Shown here: positions 18,350 through 26,798 of the stretch, in pieces
Position numbering within the stretch: position 1 is the stretch's first letter
How the letters are laid out: each line of letters begins with the position of its first letter
Assembly (NCBI GenBank): GCA_937141935.1
Contig: CAKZQS010000045.1
Span: 1 to 64,000 of the forward strand
Origin: an uncultured Ectothiorhodospiraceae bacterium
Lineage (GTDB): Bacteria > Pseudomonadota > Gammaproteobacteria > Nevskiales > Oceanococcaceae
DNA length: 64,000 nucleotides
Reading direction: 5' to 3'
Notes under the pieces: model-generated
What the model was told of the DNA's origin: nothing
The model's input: only the letters and a program-made list of their open reading frames with translations
Database searches by the model: none
Program-made: the position numbers and the translations under genes

Positions 18350-19426
18350 CTAAGCCGCGAGCGGCTTCTTGGCGTCGGCGTCGCGCGGCGCGGCGGCGGC
18401 CTTGGCCCCGGCGCTGCCGGACGCGGACGCCGGCGCGGCCTGCGCCGGCGGCGCCAGCAGCAGCAGGCCTTCACGCGCCAGACGACGGACGCGGCGCAGC
18501 ATCTCGGCCTCCGAGCGGCGCGCCTGTGCCAGCAGCAGCTCGACCGCCTGCGGGCCCTGCAGCGACTTCAGCAGCAGGAAGTCGCAGCGGCGCAGCGGCC
18601 GCGCGCCTTCGGCGCCGATGTGGGCGTAATACAGCGCCTGCCAGCTGTCGCGGCTGTGCCCCACGGTGAGCTGCTCCAGTCGCGGCGACAAATCCACCGT
18701 CAAGCGGCGCAGGTCGGCGTCGTCGGTCGATTCCTCGAGCAGCTGCGAGGCCTTCAGGCGGTGCGCGGTGCGCGGGTCCTCGCCCAGGCCATCCAGGCCC
18801 AGCGCATTCATCTTCAAATACAGAATGCGCGTGTGCGCCGGCTTCAGCCGCTCATGAAAGACCGAAGACCCGGGGAACATCGCGATGTCGCCGGGGCGGA
18901 TGTCGAGCAGCGTCGGCTGGTAGTTGCGCAGCACCTGCTCGGGCGTTTCCGGCTCCGGCATGTGCTGCTTCCACTCGGCGGTGGTGTTGTAGGGGTTCAC
19001 CTTCTGGCAGGCCTCGGGGTACAGCGCCAGGCGCGACTCCGCGGGCACCGACAGCGGCACGGCCATCGCCACCTCGGAGGCCAGCCGGTCCTTGTGCGGC
19101 GGCGGCAGCTCGCTCGCATCCTCGGTGTAGACCTTGATGTGGCGCTCGCACAGCGTCAGCCGGCTCAGATCCAGCCCGGTCAGCTCGGACACCGGCCGCA
19201 TCAGGGCCTGCTCGATATCCATGCCCTCCGGGAACTCGAAGAGGTACTGCTCCTTCTTGCTCTTGAAGGCGAAGTTGTCCAGCGCGCGGCGCTCGGCCAT
19301 CGCGGCATCGAGAAAGGCATTGCAGTAGGCCAGAAACTCCGGATCGACGCCGCCGGAGAGATGCACATAGCCCTGCTTGTCGTAGGCCTCGGTCGTGCGG
19401 GATTGCGTAGGCGCGAAGATGTTCAT
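18350..19426 (-). CDS. Fe(II)/2-oxoglutarate dioxygenase-like protein (PhyH-like)
   Basis: A 358-residue protein. The jelly-roll core (residues 15-210) carries a full metal triad, His111-x-Asp113 in PPHKD and His191 in FHERL, and the 2OG-binding Arg200 in HTRILYLK. The C-terminal 140 residues form a helical, possibly winged-helix-like region (ARRSEAEMLRRVRRLAREG) and end in an Ala-rich tail. It should hydroxylate a small molecule or a carrier-bound intermediate. Its ATG shares one base with the upstream gene's TGA, and GCAGGAG precedes it. It is fifth in the RraA/ATP-grasp operon. The substrate is unknown. Confidence 0.75.
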   Translation of the reverse strand: MNIFAPTQSRTTEAYDKQGYVHLSGGVDPEFLAYCNAFLDAAMAERRALDNFAFKSKKEQYLFEFPEGMDIEQALMRPVSELTGLDLSRLTLCERHIKVYTEDASELPPPHKDRLASEVAMAVPLSVPAESRLALYPEACQKVNPYNTTAEWKQHMPEPETPEQVLRNYQPTLLDIRPGDIAMFPGSSVFHERLKPAHTRILYLKMNALGLDGLGEDPRTAHRLKASQLLEESTDDADLRRLTVDLSPRLEQLTVGHSRDSWQALYYAHIGAEGARPLRRCDFLLLKSLQGPQAVELLLAQARRSEAEMLRRVRRLAREGLLLLAPPAQAAPASASGSAGAKAAAAPRDADAKKPLAA

Positions 19427-20451
19427 CAGAGACTCCTGCGTTGCGAGCGCGCCTGCGCGCGCAAGGTATCGAGGGTGGTTTGGGTGTCGGGGTCGAGGGC
19501 CACGCCCTCGCTGCGGGCGCGCTGCAGCGCCGCCATGCGCTGCTCGCCCGGGTAGCGGTCGCCCGCGGCGCCGACCTGCTCCAGCAGCGTCGTCAGCGCG
19601 GTCGCGAATTGCTCGGCATCGCCGACCACGGCGGGGTCGATGGCGATCATGCAGTGGCCATTGCCGCCGGGCTGGCCCGGCTCGCCGTACATCGAGCGCA
19701 CCTGGGCGCCCACGCCGGCACCGGCGAGCGCGCCGGCCAGCAGCTCGACCAGCAGGCCCAGGCCAAAGCCCTTGCCGCCCGCCAGTGGGCGCAGCAGCGA
19801 GGCCTGCGCGTCGGCCATGGCCTCGGCCGGCGGCACCTCGCCGCGCTGCTGCATGCCGCGCAGCGCCGAACCCGCCAGCGCGGCGGTGGCCAGGTCCACG
19901 ATCAGATGGCGGCCGTCCTCACGCGGCGCGGCGAAACCGATGGGGTTGGTGCCCAGCAGCGCCTCGCGGCCCTCGGGCCCGGCCACCTTGGGGAAGGAGT
20001 TGCTCAGCGCCAGGCCCAGCAGCCCGTTCTCGGCCGCGATCCAGGCGTAGTAGCCGGTGGCGCCGAGATAATTGCTGTTGCGGGCCAGCGCCAGGCCAAT
20101 GCCGGCACGGCGGGCCCGGCTGCAGGCCTCCTGCATGCAGGCGGTGCCGACGTGGTGGCCGAGCCCGTTGCGGCCATCGACTTCAGCGATCGCCTCGCCG
20201 CGGGGCGTTGCGGCGGCAGTCGCCGTGCCATCGATGCCGCCTTCACGCAGGCGCTGCAGCAGGATCGGCAAACGTGCCAGGCCCTGGGTCGGGCGCCCAC
20301 AGGCATCGGCCCAGACCAGCGCGCGCGCCGTATCGGCGGCGGCCAGTTCGCAGGCGCCGGCGGCGGTCAGCAGCGCGACCGCCTGGCCTTCCAGCTCGGC
20401 GATCGCCGGCTGCGCCAGCTGCTGGGCGGGGGTGGCGGCATCAAGGCCCAT
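19426..20451 (-). CDS. Ldh2/malate-lactate dehydrogenase fold protein with substituted active site
   Basis: A 341-residue member of the malate/L-lactate/ureidoglycolate dehydrogenase family (ComC, AllD, DpkA), identified by GLARLP, NSNYLGATGYYA, LGTNPIGFAAP, DLATAALA and KGFGLGLLVELLAGAL. In active members the sequences are SHG-x-x-RLP and NSNHxG; here they are Thr55-Gln56 and Tyr128. Both active-site histidines are therefore lost. The NAD(P)-binding regions look intact. It may bind a 2-hydroxy/2-oxo acid without oxidising it, or use other chemistry. The ATG at 20451 overlaps the upstream ATP-grasp gene by 11 bases. Confidence 0.75.
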   Translation of the reverse strand: MGLDAATPAQQLAQPAIAELEGQAVALLTAAGACELAAADTARALVWADACGRPTQGLARLPILLQRLREGGIDGTATAAATPRGEAIAEVDGRNGLGHHVGTACMQEACSRARRAGIGLALARNSNYLGATGYYAWIAAENGLLGLALSNSFPKVAGPEGREALLGTNPIGFAAPREDGRHLIVDLATAALAGSALRGMQQRGEVPPAEAMADAQASLLRPLAGGKGFGLGLLVELLAGALAGAGVGAQVRSMYGEPGQPGGNGHCMIAIDPAVVGDAEQFATALTTLLEQVGAAGDRYPGEQRMAALQRARSEGVALDPDTQTTLDTLRAQARSQRRSL

Positions 20452-21610
20452 AGCGCGCCCGCAGTTCGGTTTTCGACATCGGGATGCCGGGCATGGGATC
20501 GCCCAGGCGGAAGTACGGCAGCACGATCGGCCGCAACAGGGTGCGCAACCAGGTGCGCAGCGCCTGCTGGCCACGCCGGGCCAGCTCGCGGCAGGCCCAG
20601 ATGTCGCGCCCCGGGTACCACAGGCGCAGCCCCTCGCGGTAGCTGCTTGGCGCCGGCTCGGCGTGGCCGAGCAGGTGCCGATAGACGATCCAGGCCATGT
20701 CGATGCCGGCCTGCACCACCAGCTCCTGGGCGGCGGTGTAGCGCGGGTTGCACTCGATCAGCTTGAGTTCGCCGTCGCGCGGGTCACGCTTGAACTCCAC
20801 GTTGCCCAAGCCGCGAAAACCGATGCCCTCGAAGAAGCGTCGGCCGGCCTCGGCGGTTTCCGGCAGCCACTGGGTGGCGTGGCAGGTTCCGCCGCCGCTG
20901 TTGTAGGGGTAGCGACGCTCGACCCGCTTGGTGAACTCAAAGAGCTTGCGGCCCGAGTCGTCGATGTAGGTGTAATAGCTCGACAGCGCCGTATCCGGGC
21001 CCGGGATCTGCTCGCAGATCATGAAGCCCAGCTCGGCGTCGAGCGTACGCTGGCCGTATTCGCGCAACTGCTGCGCGCCCTCGACCAGCCAGTATTTCTT
21101 GCGGAAGACCTGCTGGAAGCGATGCGAATGCAGCGGCTTGATCAGGCAGGGATAGGGGATGTCGGCCGGCAGGCTGTCCAGGTCGGCCGCCGTGTCCACC
21201 TGCCACCAGCGCGGCGTGCCCACGCCGGCGGCGCGGCCCAGCTCCAGCGTGCGCTGCTTGTCGAGCATGGCCAAGTGCAGGGCCGGGTCGTGGTCGTCCA
21301 GGCGATAGATCGCCGACAGCTCGGCATGCGCCTGGGCCACGAACTCGATCGCGGCATCGCTGCCGCAGAGCAGCACCGCGCCGCGCAGCGCGGCCGGCGG
21401 ATCGTCGATCAGGCGCTCGCGCCAGTAGCCGGCGGGCGTGCGCCCCTCGGGCGTGGCATAGCGCCAACGGCAATAGCGTGAGCGCAGGGCGGCGCAGTGG
21501 CGGCCCGCCGCAACGGCGACGGGCACGCCACGGCGGCCAAAGCTGCGCGCCATCGACAGGGCGTTTTCCTGCCCGTCGAGTATCAGCACCGGGGTCGGCG
21601 CCTCGCTCAT
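20441..21610 (-). CDS. ATP-grasp carboxylate-amine ligase-like protein
   Basis: A 389-residue ATP-grasp protein. The N-terminal pre-ATP-grasp domain begins VLILDGQENALSMARSFGRRG. The lid/binding region has PCLIKPLHSHRFQQVFR, and the C-terminal metal site is GLGNVEFKRDPRDG then KLIECNPRYTAAQEL, with the expected Glu and Asn. Such enzymes form amide bonds between an acyl-phosphate and an amine. It overlaps the upstream ATP-grasp gene (ATGA). A paralogue with the same opening (VLVLDGEQRSALAVTRSLG) occurs in the EPS locus at 40375. The substrates are unknown; sugar-acid amidation or dipeptide formation are possible. Confidence 0.82.
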   Translation of the reverse strand: MSEAPTPVLILDGQENALSMARSFGRRGVPVAVAAGRHCAALRSRYCRWRYATPEGRTPAGYWRERLIDDPPAALRGAVLLCGSDAAIEFVAQAHAELSAIYRLDDHDPALHLAMLDKQRTLELGRAAGVGTPRWWQVDTAADLDSLPADIPYPCLIKPLHSHRFQQVFRKKYWLVEGAQQLREYGQRTLDAELGFMICEQIPGPDTALSSYYTYIDDSGRKLFEFTKRVERRYPYNSGGGTCHATQWLPETAEAGRRFFEGIGFRGLGNVEFKRDPRDGELKLIECNPRYTAAQELVVQAGIDMAWIVYRHLLGHAEPAPSSYREGLRLWYPGRDIWACRELARRGQQALRTWLRTLLRPIVLPYFRLGDPMPGIPMSKTELRARYGP

Positions 21611-22716
21611 TGGGCGTCCTCCAGCAGGCGCTCGACGACGATGGCCGCCGGGCCCCGCCGCGGCGCGCCGCCACGGATCAGGTAGTGGTGGTGCAGGCCC
21701 GGGGTCGTGTTCAGTTCGTTGATCACACCCCCCGAGGCGGCCAGCGACACGTCCAGGGTTGGCGCGATCAGATCGACGCCGGCGAAGCGCAACTGCAGCG
21801 TGGCGCAGGCCTGGCGACCCAGCTCCTCCACCTCCGGGCAGACCCGGCCGGTGATGTCGACGTTGTCCTGCGCGCTGTTCTGGTTGCAGGCGCCCTTGAC
21901 CGGCAGCGTGTGCCCGGCCGACAGCCGGTGCTGCACGTGCAGGCCGTGAAATTCGAGGAAGTTGCGCGCATCCAGGTCGCACTGCAGCGGGCTCAGCGCC
22001 CGAGGCGTGTCGCTGCCCAGCCGCGCTTCGGTCTCGGCCCGCATCAGCTCGCGGATCGTGTGCTTGCCGTCACCGGTCACGCGCGGGCGCTCGCGGCGAA
22101 TGGCGCTGATCAGCTCGCCATCGAGGTACAGCAGGCGGTAGGAATGCCCCTCCACCTGCGGCTCGATCATGATCTGGCTGTCACAGCGGGCCGCCGCGCG
22201 CACGGCGGTGCGCAGCTGCTCCTCGCTGCAGACATAGGTGCTGACGCCACGGCCGGCGCCGCTGTCGGCGGCGGGCTTGACCACCACCGGGCCCTGCTCA
22301 AGCATCGGCAGCGCCTCGGTCCAGCGCTCGGCCGCCAGCAGGCGACCCTGCGGCAAGGGACCCAGGCCGGCCTGCTCGAGCAGCTTCAAACTCAGCGGCT
22401 TGTGCCCGGCCAGGCGATAGCTGACGACGTTGTCGACCATCAGCGCCGAGCCGTGCACCACCGTCGAGGCGCTGCCGCGCGACAGGCGGTAGAAGCCGGC
22501 GCCAAGATCTTCGAAGCGCGCTTCGAGCTCGCTGGCCACGCCGCGCCAGAGATCCTCGGCGAAGCGGGCGCGCAACTGGGGAAAGCCGCGCTCGCAGCGG
22601 CGCACATGCTGGTCCAGCGTGGGCATCGCGCGATCCAGCGCGCGATCCAGCTGCATCCAGCGCGCCGTCAAGCCGGCGCGCAAGCTGTTCCGGGCCTCAG
22701 GCCGACTTCGCAACAT
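21607..22716 (-). CDS. Cyanophycin-synthetase-like ATP-grasp ligase
   Basis: A 369-residue protein matching the ATP-grasp module of cyanophycin synthetase and related ligases: VVVKPAADSGAGRGV, the VEGHSYRLLYLDG strand, RRERPRVTGDGKHTI, DITGRVCPEV, RFAGVDLIAP and the metal-binding GGVINELNTTPGLH. It lacks the Mur-ligase half of true cyanophycin synthetase, so it is likely a single-step amide ligase. The start overlaps the RraA-like gene by 20 bases and the stop overlaps the next ATP-grasp by four. Two successive ATP-grasp ligases suggest a molecule with at least two amide bonds. Confidence 0.82.
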   Translation of the reverse strand: MLRSRPEARNSLRAGLTARWMQLDRALDRAMPTLDQHVRRCERGFPQLRARFAEDLWRGVASELEARFEDLGAGFYRLSRGSASTVVHGSALMVDNVVSYRLAGHKPLSLKLLEQAGLGPLPQGRLLAAERWTEALPMLEQGPVVVKPAADSGAGRGVSTYVCSEEQLRTAVRAAARCDSQIMIEPQVEGHSYRLLYLDGELISAIRRERPRVTGDGKHTIRELMRAETEARLGSDTPRALSPLQCDLDARNFLEFHGLHVQHRLSAGHTLPVKGACNQNSAQDNVDITGRVCPEVEELGRQACATLQLRFAGVDLIAPTLDVSLAASGGVINELNTTPGLHHHYLIRGGAPRRGPAAIVVERLLEDAQ

Positions 22717-23428
22717 CGCCTTTCATCTCGCAACCGTTGCGGGCCAGAACGTCATCGACCCAGGCATTGGAAAACTGGCCGCGTTTGACGTTGGCCACGT
22801 ATTCGGCGAGCGAGGAGCGCTGGGCCCGCAGGCGCTCCAGCACATCGCTGGCGAAATCCTTGCGCACCACGACAACGCCGCTGGCGTCGCCGACGACGAT
22901 GTCGCCCGGCATCACCACAATGCCGCCGCAGCTCACCGGGTAGTTCAGCTCGCCCGGGCCGCGGTGCAGCGGGCCGATGGGCGTAATGCCGCGGGCGAAG
23001 ACCGGCAGCCCAACCTCACGCATCTCCGGCAGGTCACGGACCAGGCCGTCGATGACAAAGCCGGCGATGCCGCGGTGCTTGGCCTTCGACGCCACCAGGT
23101 CGCCGATGACGGCGGTCATCTCCGAGGCCGAGGCGTCGACCACGATGATGTCGCCCGGCTGGGCGACGTCCAGCGCCTTGTGCACCATCAGGTTGTCGCC
23201 CGGGAACACCTTGACCGTCACGGCGCTGCCGACAATCGGCGTGTCGTTGATCACGTTGTGAATCGCGCTGTGCATCGTGTACAGCCGGTTCAGCATGTCC
23301 GAAATGTCCGGCGTCTCGTAGTCGCCAAAGGCGCGAACGATGTCGGCCTCGGTGCGCGTGATTTCGGTCTCGACCCGGAAGCCGGGGCCGGCATGCAGGT
23401 CGGCGGATTGGGGGCGTCGCTGGCTCAT
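22697..23428 (-). CDS. RraA family protein, probable HMG/CHA-type aldolase
   Basis: A 243-residue protein of the RraA/class II 4-hydroxy-4-methyl-2-oxoglutarate aldolase family. FVIDGLVRD holds the Arg131-Asp132 pair required for lyase activity, and SCGGIVVMPGDIVVGDASGVVVV is typical. It is longer than RNase-E-inhibitor RraA (about 160 residues), as in dedicated aldolases or decarboxylases that release pyruvate or oxaloacetate chemistry products. The ATG at 23428 has AGGAGTCC upstream. It is the first gene of the seven-gene operon and has a TGACGAAGGTCA palindrome 79 bases upstream. Confidence 0.85.
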   Translation of the reverse strand: MSQRRPQSADLHAGPGFRVETEITRTEADIVRAFGDYETPDISDMLNRLYTMHSAIHNVINDTPIVGSAVTVKVFPGDNLMVHKALDVAQPGDIIVVDASASEMTAVIGDLVASKAKHRGIAGFVIDGLVRDLPEMREVGLPVFARGITPIGPLHRGPGELNYPVSCGGIVVMPGDIVVGDASGVVVVRKDFASDVLERLRAQRSSLAEYVANVKRGQFSNAWVDDVLARNGCEMKGDVAKSA

Positions 23429-23506
23429 CGCGAGGACTCCTGCGCGGGGGCAGTGGAATGTGCGGTGGAGCATGCCCGCCCCCCCCCTGAGGCGGCCTCG
23501 ATCTGG

Positions 23507-23518
23507 TGACGAAGGTCA
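23507..23518. promoter_or_regulatory. TGACGAAGGTCA motif upstream of the RraA operon
   Basis: A copy of the recurrent palindrome, 79 bases before the RraA-like start, in the divergent region shared with the EPS locus. Confidence 0.5.
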
Positions 23519-23573
23519 TCCGGATTTCGGGCTTTTTGGCGCCCGCAAGTGCCCGTGCGCAAAGGCATTGTTA

Positions 23574-23608
23574 TGCCGAAGGTCATCGGCGATTCGTGCC
23601 GAAGGTAA
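23574..23608. promoter_or_regulatory. Paired TGCCGAAGGT(C/A)A motifs before the EPS operon
   Basis: TGCCGAAGGTCA (23574-23585) and TGCCGAAGGTAA (23597-23608) repeat in direct orientation with 23 bases centre to centre, about two helical turns. They lie 100-135 bases before the epimerase-like gene, a spacing suited to cooperative binding. Confidence 0.5.
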
Positions 23609-23708
23609 CGCTCGGAAAGGCCCCGCGCACTGGCAGTATGGACCCCGCAATCTCGCCGGCCCGGGTCATGCCCGACGCCCCCACTCAATGCCTCTGCAGG
23701 AGCTGTTC

Positions 23709-24662
23709 ATGGCCACGCCAAAAACGCCACAGCCGAAGCGACCCGACCCCCGCCCGGTGCTCGTCACTGGCGGCGCGGGCTTCATCGGGTCGCATACGGT
23801 CGAGGCGCTGCTGGCCGCCGGTCACTGTGTGCGCGTGCTCGACAACTTCAGCGGCGGCCGGGCGGAGAGCCTGCCCGAAGGCCACCCCCAGCTCGACATC
23901 ATGGACGGCGATGTCACCCGCGTCGCCGATGTGCAAGCCGCCGTTCGCGGCTGCCGTCAGGCGATCCACCTCGCCGCCGGCAGCGCCGAGGAGCCGAGCC
24001 CGGCCGCGCTGGCGCAAGCCAACATCGTCGGCTTCCTGACGCTGCGCGAAGCGGCCGTGGCCGCCCAGCTCGAGCGCGTCGTGTACGCCTCCAGTGCCGC
24101 CGTCTACGGCCGGGCCTGCGAGCGCCCCTGCGCCGAGTCGGCCCCCAAGGTGCCCTGCTCGCCGCGGGGCCTCGAAGCGCTGGTCTGTGAGCAGTACGCC
24201 GCGATGCTGGGCGCGCAGACGCGCACTCGCTTCGCCGCGCTGCGCTACTTCAATGTCTACGGCCCGCGTCAGGCCACGCGCGGCCCTCGCGCCGGCGTGA
24301 TCGGTCGCTGGCACGAGCGCCAGCAGCAGGGCCGCGCCCCGCTGCTGCACGGCGACGGCGAGCAGAGCCGCGACTTCATTTATGTGAAGGATGCCGCCCG
24401 CGCCACGCTGGCCGCGCTGTACAGCCCCTACCAGGGCGCCATCAACGTGTGCACCGGCCGCAGCACCACATTGCAAGAGCTGGCCGACCTCTTCGGCCGC
24501 ATCAGCGGGGCCGCCAGTGCCCAGTACGCCCCGGAGCGTGACGGTGATATCCGCCACGTGGCCGGCCACAACGATCGCCTGAAAGAAGTCCTGCAGACGC
24601 CCCCGGTCTGGTCGCTGGAGGACGGTCTTACCGCCATGGCCCCGCGGGCCCTAGCCGCTTAA
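23709..24662 (+). CDS. NAD-dependent epimerase/dehydratase-like protein lacking catalytic Tyr and Lys
   Basis: A 317-residue extended-SDR protein with an intact NAD-binding motif (VTGGAGFIGSHT, residues 19-30), LDNFSGG, VVYASSAAVYG with the active-site Ser, and RYFNVYGPRQ. The YxxxK pair normally seen in a SPYGASK context is here SPRGLEA: Arg153 replaces Tyr and Ala157 replaces Lys. The protein should still bind NAD and a nucleotide-sugar but not epimerise by the usual mechanism. The ATG at 23709 has CAGGAG upstream. It heads the EPS operon, 13 bases before the initiating transferase, and a regulatory or sugar-sensing role is possible. Confidence 0.82.
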   Translation: MATPKTPQPKRPDPRPVLVTGGAGFIGSHTVEALLAAGHCVRVLDNFSGGRAESLPEGHPQLDIMDGDVTRVADVQAAVRGCRQAIHLAAGSAEEPSPAALAQANIVGFLTLREAAVAAQLERVVYASSAAVYGRACERPCAESAPKVPCSPRGLEALVCEQYAAMLGAQTRTRFAALRYFNVYGPRQATRGPRAGVIGRWHERQQQGRAPLLHGDGEQSRDFIYVKDAARATLAALYSPYQGAINVCTGRSTTLQELADLFGRISGAASAQYAPERDGDIRHVAGHNDRLKEVLQTPPVWSLEDGLTAMAPRALAA

Positions 24663-24675
24663 CGGAGCCCATCCC

Positions 24676-26088
24676 ATGACCTCCATCCGCGTGTTCCAGC
24701 ACTACACCCACCACCTGTATGCGGCCGCCGCCCTGTTCGAGGCCAGCCTGGCCTTCGCCGCCATGATGGGCGCGCTGCAACTGTCGGCCGCCGGCCATCT
24801 GCCCGGCCCGGCCGCCGGCACGCCGCTGATGATGATCTGGCAGGCCGGCGTGGTCGCGCTGGCCTTCGTCGTCGCCTCCGATGCGATGGGCCAGTACTCG
24901 CCGCTGCGCGCCGAGGAAGGCTTTGCCAGCCATGCCAAGCATGGCGCCGGCGCCTTCGTGCTGGCGCTGTTCGGCCTGCTGCTGCTGGGCCTGCTGCTGC
25001 CGTCGCTGCGGATGAACCCGCTGCTGCCGGGCGGCGCGCTGCTGCTCACCACCGGCCTGATCGTCGGCCTGCGCACGCCCTTCTTCCTGGGCATGGCCCA
25101 GCGCGGCGCGCTGCGCCAGAAGGTCATGATCGTCGGCGCCGGCCGCAACGCCCAGCATGCGCTGGAGGTGCTGCGCCAGCGCCCCGAGCGCCTCGACTTC
25201 GACGTGGTCGGCTGCGTGCCGCTGCCGGGTGAAGCCGTGCGCATCAGCGGCGAAAAGCTGCTGCCCGGCAACCTGCCGCTGACGACGCTGGCCAAGCGCC
25301 TGAACGTGGCGCAGATGATCGTGGTGCCCGACCACGAAACCGAGTTCCCGCTGAACGATTTGATCGGCTGCCGCTTCGACGGCCGCCAGGTCGTCAGCGG
25401 CGTGCAGTTCTTCGAGCGCGAGGCCCGCATTCTCGACGTCGACCTGCTGCCGCCCGATGCGCTGGCCTTCGGCGACGGCTTCTACCAGCCGCCGCTGTCG
25501 CGTGCGCTCAAGCGCGCCTTCGACATCGCGGCCAGCGGCGCCGTGCTGGCGCTGGCCTGGCCGCTGATGCTGGTGGCCGTCGTGGCCATCAAGCTGGAAG
25601 AAGGCCTGCGCGCGCCGGTGCTGTACAAGCAGACCCGCGTTGGCCAGAACGGCAAGCCCTTCTCGGTGCTCAAGTTCCGCAGCATGCGGGTGGACGCCGA
25701 GGCCGATGGCAAGGCGCGCTGGGCGCGCAAGGGTGACAACCGCATCACCCGCGTGGGCCGCGTGATGCGCCTGTCGCGCGTCGACGAACTGCCGCAGCTG
25801 TGGAATATCTTCAGCGGCCAGATGAGCCTGGTCGGCCCGCGCCCCGAACGCCCGGAGTTCACCGAGGCGCTGGCCAAGCAGATCCCCTATTACGAGCAGC
25901 GCCACCGCGTGAAGCCCGGCCTGTCCGGCTGGGCCCAGCTCTGCCACCCCTACGGCGATACCGCCGAGCACGCGCGGCAGAAGCTGCAGTTCGACCTGTA
26001 CTACGTCAAGAACCGCTCGCTGTTCCTCGACGCCCTGATCCTGCTGCGCACGCTGGAAGTCGTGCTCTTCCGCCGCGGCGCGCACTGA
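24676..26088 (+). CDS. Undecaprenyl-phosphate sugar phosphotransferase (XrtA/PEP-CTERM EPS type)
   Basis: A 470-residue polyprenyl glycosylphosphotransferase of the EpsB-like family (TIGR03013 type). It has four to five N-terminal transmembrane segments, a CoA-binding-like Rossmann domain (KVMIVGAGRNAQHALEVL) and the C-terminal catalytic domain from RALKRAFDIAASG: KFRSMRVDAEADG, RLSRVDELPQLWNIFSGQM, GPRPERPEF and GLSGWAQL. It starts repeat-unit synthesis by moving a sugar-1-phosphate to the lipid carrier at the inner membrane. The length is typical. Confidence 0.93.
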   Translation: MTSIRVFQHYTHHLYAAAALFEASLAFAAMMGALQLSAAGHLPGPAAGTPLMMIWQAGVVALAFVVASDAMGQYSPLRAEEGFASHAKHGAGAFVLALFGLLLLGLLLPSLRMNPLLPGGALLLTTGLIVGLRTPFFLGMAQRGALRQKVMIVGAGRNAQHALEVLRQRPERLDFDVVGCVPLPGEAVRISGEKLLPGNLPLTTLAKRLNVAQMIVVPDHETEFPLNDLIGCRFDGRQVVSGVQFFEREARILDVDLLPPDALAFGDGFYQPPLSRALKRAFDIAASGAVLALAWPLMLVAVVAIKLEEGLRAPVLYKQTRVGQNGKPFSVLKFRSMRVDAEADGKARWARKGDNRITRVGRVMRLSRVDELPQLWNIFSGQMSLVGPRPERPEFTEALAKQIPYYEQRHRVKPGLSGWAQLCHPYGDTAEHARQKLQFDLYYVKNRSLFLDALILLRTLEVVLFRRGAH

Positions 26089-26108
26089 ATCTCGACCCGG
26101 AGCCTTCG

Positions 26109-26789
26109 ATGAAGATTGTTACCGCCTTGCGCATCCCCGCGATTCTGCTGCCCCTGTTTCTAGGGCTGGCCGGTTGTGCTGAGACGCCGGCCAAGCCCCC
26201 GCCTGCCGCGGAAGAGCTCGAGGTGCCGGAGTACCGCATCGGCGTGGATGACCAGCTGCAGGTCAACGTGTGGCGCAACCCGGAGCTGTCGGTCAACGTC
26301 CCGGTGCGCCAGGACGGCATGATTTCCGTGCCGCTGATCGGCGATGTCACCGCCGGTGGCCGCACGCCGGAAGATCTGGCCGGCGAGATCGAAAAGCGCA
26401 TCGGCAAGTACGTGCTGGACCCCAACGTCACCGTGCTGGTGACGCAGATGCGCAGCCACGAATTCCTGTCCCGGGTGCGCATTGCCGGGGCCGTTTATGA
26501 GCCGGTGTCGCTGCCCTACCGCCGCGGCATGACGGTGCTGGACCTCTTCCTGGCGGCCGGTGGCGCCACCGAGTTCGCCTCGCTGAACCGCACCAAGCTT
26601 TTCCGCCGCGCCATGCCCACGGCCAGCAGCGGCGAGCCGGCGGATGAGGGCGAGAAGGCCGACAAGCCCGAGTCCGGCGCGCAAACGATGCGGGTGCGAC
26701 TGGAGGACATCATCGAAGACGGTGACCTCAGTACCAACTACTCGCTGCGCCCCGGCGACATCGTCACCGTTCCCCAGCAAGTGTTTTAG
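26109..26789 (+). CDS. Polysaccharide export lipoprotein (Wza-like, XrtA type)
   Basis: A 226-residue outer-membrane lipoprotein; the signal ends LFLGLAGCAET with lipobox LAGC. The poly-export domain (YRIGVDDQLQVNVWRNPEL, then VPLIGDVTAGGRTPEDLA) is followed by SLBB-like repeats (RIAGAVYEPVSLPYRRGMTVLDL) and a C-terminal LRPGDIVTVPQ. It forms or seeds the export channel for the EPS. It is 20 bases after the phosphotransferase gene and nine before the chain-length gene. Confidence 0.93.
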   Translation: MKIVTALRIPAILLPLFLGLAGCAETPAKPPPAAEELEVPEYRIGVDDQLQVNVWRNPELSVNVPVRQDGMISVPLIGDVTAGGRTPEDLAGEIEKRIGKYVLDPNVTVLVTQMRSHEFLSRVRIAGAVYEPVSLPYRRGMTVLDLFLAAGGATEFASLNRTKLFRRAMPTASSGEPADEGEKADKPESGAQTMRVRLEDIIEDGDLSTNYSLRPGDIVTVPQQVF

Positions 26790-26798
26790 GAGCGCGTC

